A DNA stretch of 8,317 nt from Thermodesulfobacteriota bacterium (GTDB lineage: Bacteria; Desulfobacterota; QYQD01). Both the position numbers and the translations under genes were made by a program. Under the pieces are notes generated by a model. It was not told the origin of the DNA. It did no database searches and was given only the letters and a program-made list of their open reading frames with translations. This document shows, in pieces, positions 6,564-8,317 of this stretch. The stretch is taken from NCBI GenBank assembly GCA_030017815.1, contig JASEGX010000105.1:1-8317 (forward strand). The letters are read 5' to 3'. Position 1 is the stretch's first letter, and every line of letters starts with the position of its first letter.

Positions 6564-6612
6564 TCGTGGCTGGAAGCCGCTCCTACTCGTAGGAGCAGCA
6601 TCCCTGCTGCGA
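6564..6612. repeat. Inverted pair of REP-like elements (BIME-like)
   Basis: Two related 23-24-base units face away from a 2-base spacer. The unit at 6589-6612 reads GTAGGAGCAGCA then TCCCTGCTGCGA. The unit at 6564-6586 on the minus strand reads GTAGGAGCGGCT then TCCAGCCACGA. Each starts with GTAGGAGC, forms its own small hairpin (GCAGCA/TGCTGC and GCGGCT/AGCCAC) and ends in CGA. The whole pair can also fold through GCTCCTAC/GTAGGAGC. This matches the GTAGGAGCGGCTTCCAGCCGCGA-type REP class mobilised by RAYT (TnpA-REP) transposases. No RAYT gene is in the window. The small frame at 6534-6719 that crosses it is not a gene. Confidence 0.75.
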
Positions 6613-6656
6613 CACAGCGGCAGCTATTAGCGGTGGATTTGGGACAGCTAAAACGG

Positions 6657-6683
6657 TTGAATTATCCACGCCTTTCTGATAAT
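6657..6683 (+). promoter_or_regulatory. Weak candidate promoter of cysC
   Basis: TTGAAT (6657-6662) and GATAAT (6678-6683) are 15 bases apart, shorter than ideal. It is the best pair I found before cysC. The inverted repeat at 6682-6715 would then begin at the start of the transcript. Confidence 0.25.
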
Positions 6684-6715
6684 GTCCGCTCTGTATCTAA
6701 ATCCCTGGCGGACAT
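6682..6715 (+). promoter_or_regulatory. Inverted repeat in the cysC leader
   Basis: ATGTCCGC (6682-6689) pairs exactly with GCGGACAT (6708-6715) around an 18-base loop and ends 13 bases before the AAGGA ribosome-binding site (6729-6733). It could be an operator or a 5'-UTR hairpin. No T-run follows, so it is not a standard terminator or attenuator. Confidence 0.45.
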
Positions 6716-6743
6716 ATGATCAATTTTTAAGGAATCCCGCCCT

Positions 6744-7334
6744 ATGCCAAACGTAGTCTGGCCAGAACAAAGGGTAAGGCGAAACGAGCGGTTAAGGCTG
6801 AACTGTCACGAAAGCGTGCTTATCTGGTTCACGGGCCTCCCTGGAGCGGGCAAGACCACCTTGGCCTACGCCCTCGACCGGTCTCTATATAACAAGGGCT
6901 TTCACACCTACGCCCTGGATGATGACAATATCGGTTACGGCCTGTGTGGCAATCTCGGACTCAGCCGGGAGGACCACAAAGAAAGCACCCGGAGGGTGGC
7001 CGAAGTGGGCCGGCTCTTTGTGGATGCCGGGATCATAACCCTGGCCGCCTTCTTCTCTCCTTACCGCGAAGACAGAATTTTTGCTCGAAAACTATTCCGT
7101 CCCGGTGAATTTATCGAGATCTATGTAAGATGCCCCCTGGCGGAATGCGAAAAAAGGGATGGCAAGGGATATTATGAAAGGGCCCGCTCCGGTCGCATCA
7201 AAGGGGTTACTGATGTGGATTCTATTTACGAAAAGCCGGAGAATCCTGAACTGATCCTGGAAACAGATAAGTACGATGTAGAAACCTGCCTGGAAAAGAT
7301 ATTAGCCTACCTGAAGGAAGAATTGATAATATAA
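6744..7334 (+). CDS. cysC: Adenylyl-sulfate (APS) kinase with altered DGDN motif
   Basis: APS kinase phosphorylates adenylyl sulfate with ATP to give PAPS, the sulfate donor and assimilation intermediate. The 196-residue length is normal. Conserved blocks run in order: NVVW near the N-terminus, IWFTGLPGAGKTT with Walker A at 31-39, STRRVAEVGRLFVDAG at 81-96, AAFFSPYREDR at 101-111, FIEIYVRCPLAECEKRD at 123-139, KGYYERARSGRIKG at 141-154, and YEKPENPEL at 162-170. The usual LDGDNVRHGL loop is here LDDDNIGYGL (58-67), so the glycine is Asp60 and the arginine that contacts APS in known structures is Gly64. The enzyme may be slower, use a related substrate, or compensate elsewhere. AAGGA (6729-6733) lies 10 bases before the ATG. 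It stands alone: no ATP sulfurylase (sat/cysND), PAPS reductase or sulfotransferase is adjacent. Confidence 0.9.
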   Translation: MPNVVWPEQRVRRNERLRLNCHESVLIWFTGLPGAGKTTLAYALDRSLYNKGFHTYALDDDNIGYGLCGNLGLSREDHKESTRRVAEVGRLFVDAGIITLAAFFSPYREDRIFARKLFRPGEFIEIYVRCPLAECEKRDGKGYYERARSGRIKGVTDVDSIYEKPENPELILETDKYDVETCLEKILAYLKEELII

Positions 7335-7390
7335 AACATTTCCAGGCGGGAGAAATATCGATTGCAGCAACCTTTTTTGCACATTTTTTG

Positions 7391-7413
7391 GCCTATAAGG
7401 TTAAGGCTTTTTT
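7391..7413 (+). terminator. Weak possible terminator after cysC
   Basis: GCCT (7391-7394) can pair with AGGC (7404-7407), followed directly by six T (7408-7413). The stem is only 4 bp, so this is marginal. It overlaps the end of the convergent toxin gene. Confidence 0.2.
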
Positions 7414-7658
7414 AGAATATCATGGCTGCCGACTTTTCTCATGATATAGGTGTCGCCTTCAACCTTAAAGGTAAAGCGGTAAGATCCGCTTAATCTGCCT
7501 TCCCAGATGTTCCTCGGATCTTGCATCTTTTTAATGTTTAGGGAAGGGTGTTGTGGATCAGATAACAAAAACTCCAACTGTTTGTCGATTGCTTTCTGCA
7601 TTGGCGGGGGCAATTTGCGGTAGTCTCGGATAAAGTTTTTGGTAAAAAACAGCTTCAT
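7401..7658 (-). CDS. Type II toxin, RelE/ParE superfamily
   Basis: This is an 85-residue basic protein with the RelE/ParE fold pattern. The N-terminal helices are KNFIRDYRKLPPPMQKAIDK (7-26). The beta-sheet region follows with IWEGRLSGSYRFTF (51-64) and YIMRKVGSHDILKKP (71-85). R55, R61, R74 and H79 sit where RelE/YoeB/YafQ-type mRNA interferases keep catalytic or RNA-contacting basic residues, which suggests ribosome-dependent mRNA cleavage. A ParE-like gyrase poison cannot be excluded, because the families grade into each other. The ATG overlaps the antitoxin stop by 4 bp (ATGA), so the toxin is translated second and coupled to its antitoxin. Length is full and no disruption is seen. Confidence 0.88.
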   Translation of the reverse strand: MKLFFTKNFIRDYRKLPPPMQKAIDKQLEFLLSDPQHPSLNIKKMQDPRNIWEGRLSGSYRFTFKVEGDTYIMRKVGSHDILKKP

Positions 7659-7939
7659 ATTTTAGTTTTTTTGAGGGCCCGGACGGCAGCTTTAATATTA
7701 TCAAAAGGACCAACCACATCACCCTTGGCCATGTCTTTGTCGGCTTGGGCCTCCCCTTCCTGCCACTCTTTGGTGTAAAAATACTCCTGGTCTGGATGAA
7801 CCAGCTTGACCGGCTTCATGATTATGTCGCCATCCTTATTCTCTAATTCCACATAATCCCCAACAGCAAGATTGAGCTTTCCGCGTAGGCTCTGTGGAAT
7901 AGTAATCTGATAGTGTCTTTTGACCTTAACTAGTGGCAT
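7655..7939 (-). CDS. Antitoxin with AbrB/MazE/SpoVT swapped-hairpin DNA-binding domain
   Basis: This is a 94-residue protein. Residues 1-45 form the AbrB-like domain (MPLVKVKRHYQITIPQSLRG, then KLNLAVGDYVELE), which binds operator DNA as a dimer. Residues 46-94 (YTKEWQEGEAQADKDMAKGD, then VVGPFDNIKAAVRALK) form the segment expected to wrap and neutralise the toxin. The gene precedes its toxin with a 4-bp overlap, the standard order. The ribosome-binding site GAGG (7947-7950) is 7 bases before the ATG. The pair probably represses its own promoter, which would lie upstream of 7939 on this strand, but I cannot place -10/-35 boxes with confidence. Confidence 0.88.
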   Translation of the reverse strand: MPLVKVKRHYQITIPQSLRGKLNLAVGDYVELENKDGDIIMKPVKLVHPDQEYFYTKEWQEGEAQADKDMAKGDVVGPFDNIKAAVRALKKTKI

Positions 7940-7982
7940 AAAAATACCTCTTCCGTTCTTTCCTATGAGTTTATGAACTTAG

Positions 7983-7995
7983 CGCCCTTCGGGCG
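7983..7995. repeat. Small GC-rich hairpin upstream of the antitoxin gene
   Basis: CGCCC (7983-7987) pairs with GGGCG (7991-7995) around TTC. On the plus strand it is followed after three bases by five T, so it loosely resembles a short plus-strand terminator. It could equally be part of the neighbouring repeat. Confidence 0.4.
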
Positions 7996-7998
7996 GAC

Positions 7999-8077
7999 TT
8001 TTTGACAGGATTAACGGGATTTACATGATTTCTTTAGTTTTCTCATATCCTGATTATCCTGTATATCTTGTCAAAAA
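7999..8077. repeat. Palindromic repeat made of 9-bp units (GACAGGATTAAC type)
   Basis: The left arm (7999-8031) and the reverse complement of the right arm (8045-8077) are both 33 bases and match at 24 positions around a 13-base centre. Each arm starts TTTTTGACA and then shows a 9-base rhythm, in the left arm ACAGGATTA, ACGGGATTT, ACATGATTT. Mismatches fall mostly at the same places within each unit, while GGAT/GAT and AC are kept. I recall similar GACAGGATTAACAGGAT intergenic repeats in Desulfobacterota genomes. The ends are runs of T and A, so the folded form would resemble a bidirectional terminator. Confidence 0.7.
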
Positions 8078-8204
8078 AAGGAAATTCCTATACTATAAAT
8101 TTATGAATTTTGTAATTTCATAATATCAGAGAGATAATTTTTGTCAAGCGCTGAAATTTTCTCTGCCTTTGTCCTACGTTATCTCCAATCGCATTTTTTT
8201 CGAG

Positions 8205-8233
8205 TTGATTTTTTTTAAACTTCTGCATAAAAT
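8205..8233 (+). promoter_or_regulatory. Candidate sigma-70 promoter reading out of the window
   Basis: TTGATT (8205-8210) and TAAAAT (8228-8233) are separated by exactly 17 bases, and the spacer is AT-rich. Transcription would start near 8240 and leave the window to the right. An 8-bp inverted repeat, TCTCCAAT (8182-8189) and ATTGGAGA (8241-8248), brackets it and may be a control site. Confidence 0.45.
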
Positions 8234-8276
8234 TAATATAATTGGAGAGCGAGGATTAAAGATCTGAGAGCGATCA

Positions 8277-8287
8277 GGGGAGGGGTG
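8277..8287 (+). promoter_or_regulatory. Strong Shine-Dalgarno-like sequence at the right edge
   Basis: GGGGAGGGGTG is a purine-rich match to anti-SD about 40 bases after the candidate promoter. No ATG follows before the edge, and the GTG inside it hits a stop after two more codons. An ATT codon at 8290, 6 bases after GGAGG, opens a frame that stays open to the edge and encodes a basic start (KRKPKTN). Confidence 0.3.
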
Positions 8288-8317
8288 ATATTATAAAAAG
8301 AAAACCCAAAACAAACC

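Larger units (their letters stand above)
7940..8317. other. 378-bp AT-rich non-coding stretch at the right edge
   Basis: No complete gene is seen on either strand. From left to right it holds the antitoxin ribosome-binding site, a small GC-rich hairpin (7983-7995), a palindrome of 9-bp units (7999-8077), a 7-bp inverted repeat TTATGAA/TTCATAA (8101-8107 and 8117-8123), AT-rich DNA, a plausible plus-strand promoter (8205-8233) and a strong ribosome-binding-like sequence (8277-8287). Confidence 0.65.

Noticed and set aside
6534..6719. Plus-strand frame of 61 codons between the M28 gene and cysC
   Set aside because: It runs through the REP pair and the cysC leader, has no ribosome-binding site, and its product resembles nothing known.
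8069..8074. Minus-strand TTGACA as a -35 for the toxin-antitoxin operon
   Set aside because: No -10-like hexamer lies 16-18 bases downstream, and the hexamer is part of the palindromic repeat arm.

Overview
The window looks like a chromosomal stretch from a Gram-negative bacterium of the Desulfobacterota (former Deltaproteobacteria) type. I infer this from three things: the YggT - DivIVA - DUF167 gene string, the QQQEF-type DivIVA N-terminus, and dispersed palindromic repeats of the 'GTCATTCCCG' and 'GACAGGATTAAC' kinds that I recall from such genomes. No phage, conjugative, CRISPR or rRNA/tRNA genes are visible.

Layout. (1) 1-1121, minus: a peptidase-U32-family protein with a complete start, running off the left edge. 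(2) 1254-2192, plus: a stand-alone protein with two GAF domains, divergent from the U32 gene. (3) 2193-2524: non-coding, filled by a nested palindromic repeat about 220 bp long that ends 26 bp before the next gene. (4) 2525-4331, plus: mreB, then an overlapping inositol-monophosphatase-family gene. (5) 4310-5495, minus: an operon yggT -> divIVA -> DUF167 (yggU) with a near-consensus sigma-70 promoter at 5545-5574. Its last gene overlaps the phosphatase gene tail to tail by 22 bp. (6) 5597-6502, minus: an M28-family zinc aminopeptidase without a signal peptide. (7) 6503-6743: non-coding, with an inverted pair of REP-like sequences and an 8-bp inverted repeat in the leader of the next gene. (8) 6744-7334, plus: an APS kinase (cysC) with an altered substrate-loop motif. 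(9) 7401-7939, minus: a type II toxin-antitoxin pair, an AbrB/MazE-fold antitoxin overlapping a RelE/ParE-fold toxin by 4 bp. (10) 7940-8317: AT-rich non-coding DNA with a palindrome built of 9-bp units and a plausible promoter firing out of the right edge.

How the genes relate. MreB (cell shape and wall synthesis), DivIVA and YggT (membrane and septum or pole organisation) make the centre a cell-envelope and morphogenesis neighbourhood, but the two strings are transcribed towards each other and are separate units. No mreC, mreD, pbp2 or rodA follows mreB here. The phosphatase, the M28 peptidase and CysC are housekeeping-type enzymes with no visible pathway link. The toxin-antitoxin pair and the repeat-rich spacers are the accessory part.

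I do not see a clearly new multi-gene system. The points most worth a second look are the structured repeats (three unrelated architectures), the degenerate DGDN-R motif in CysC, the 22-bp convergent gene overlap, and the strong but gene-less expression signals at the right edge.
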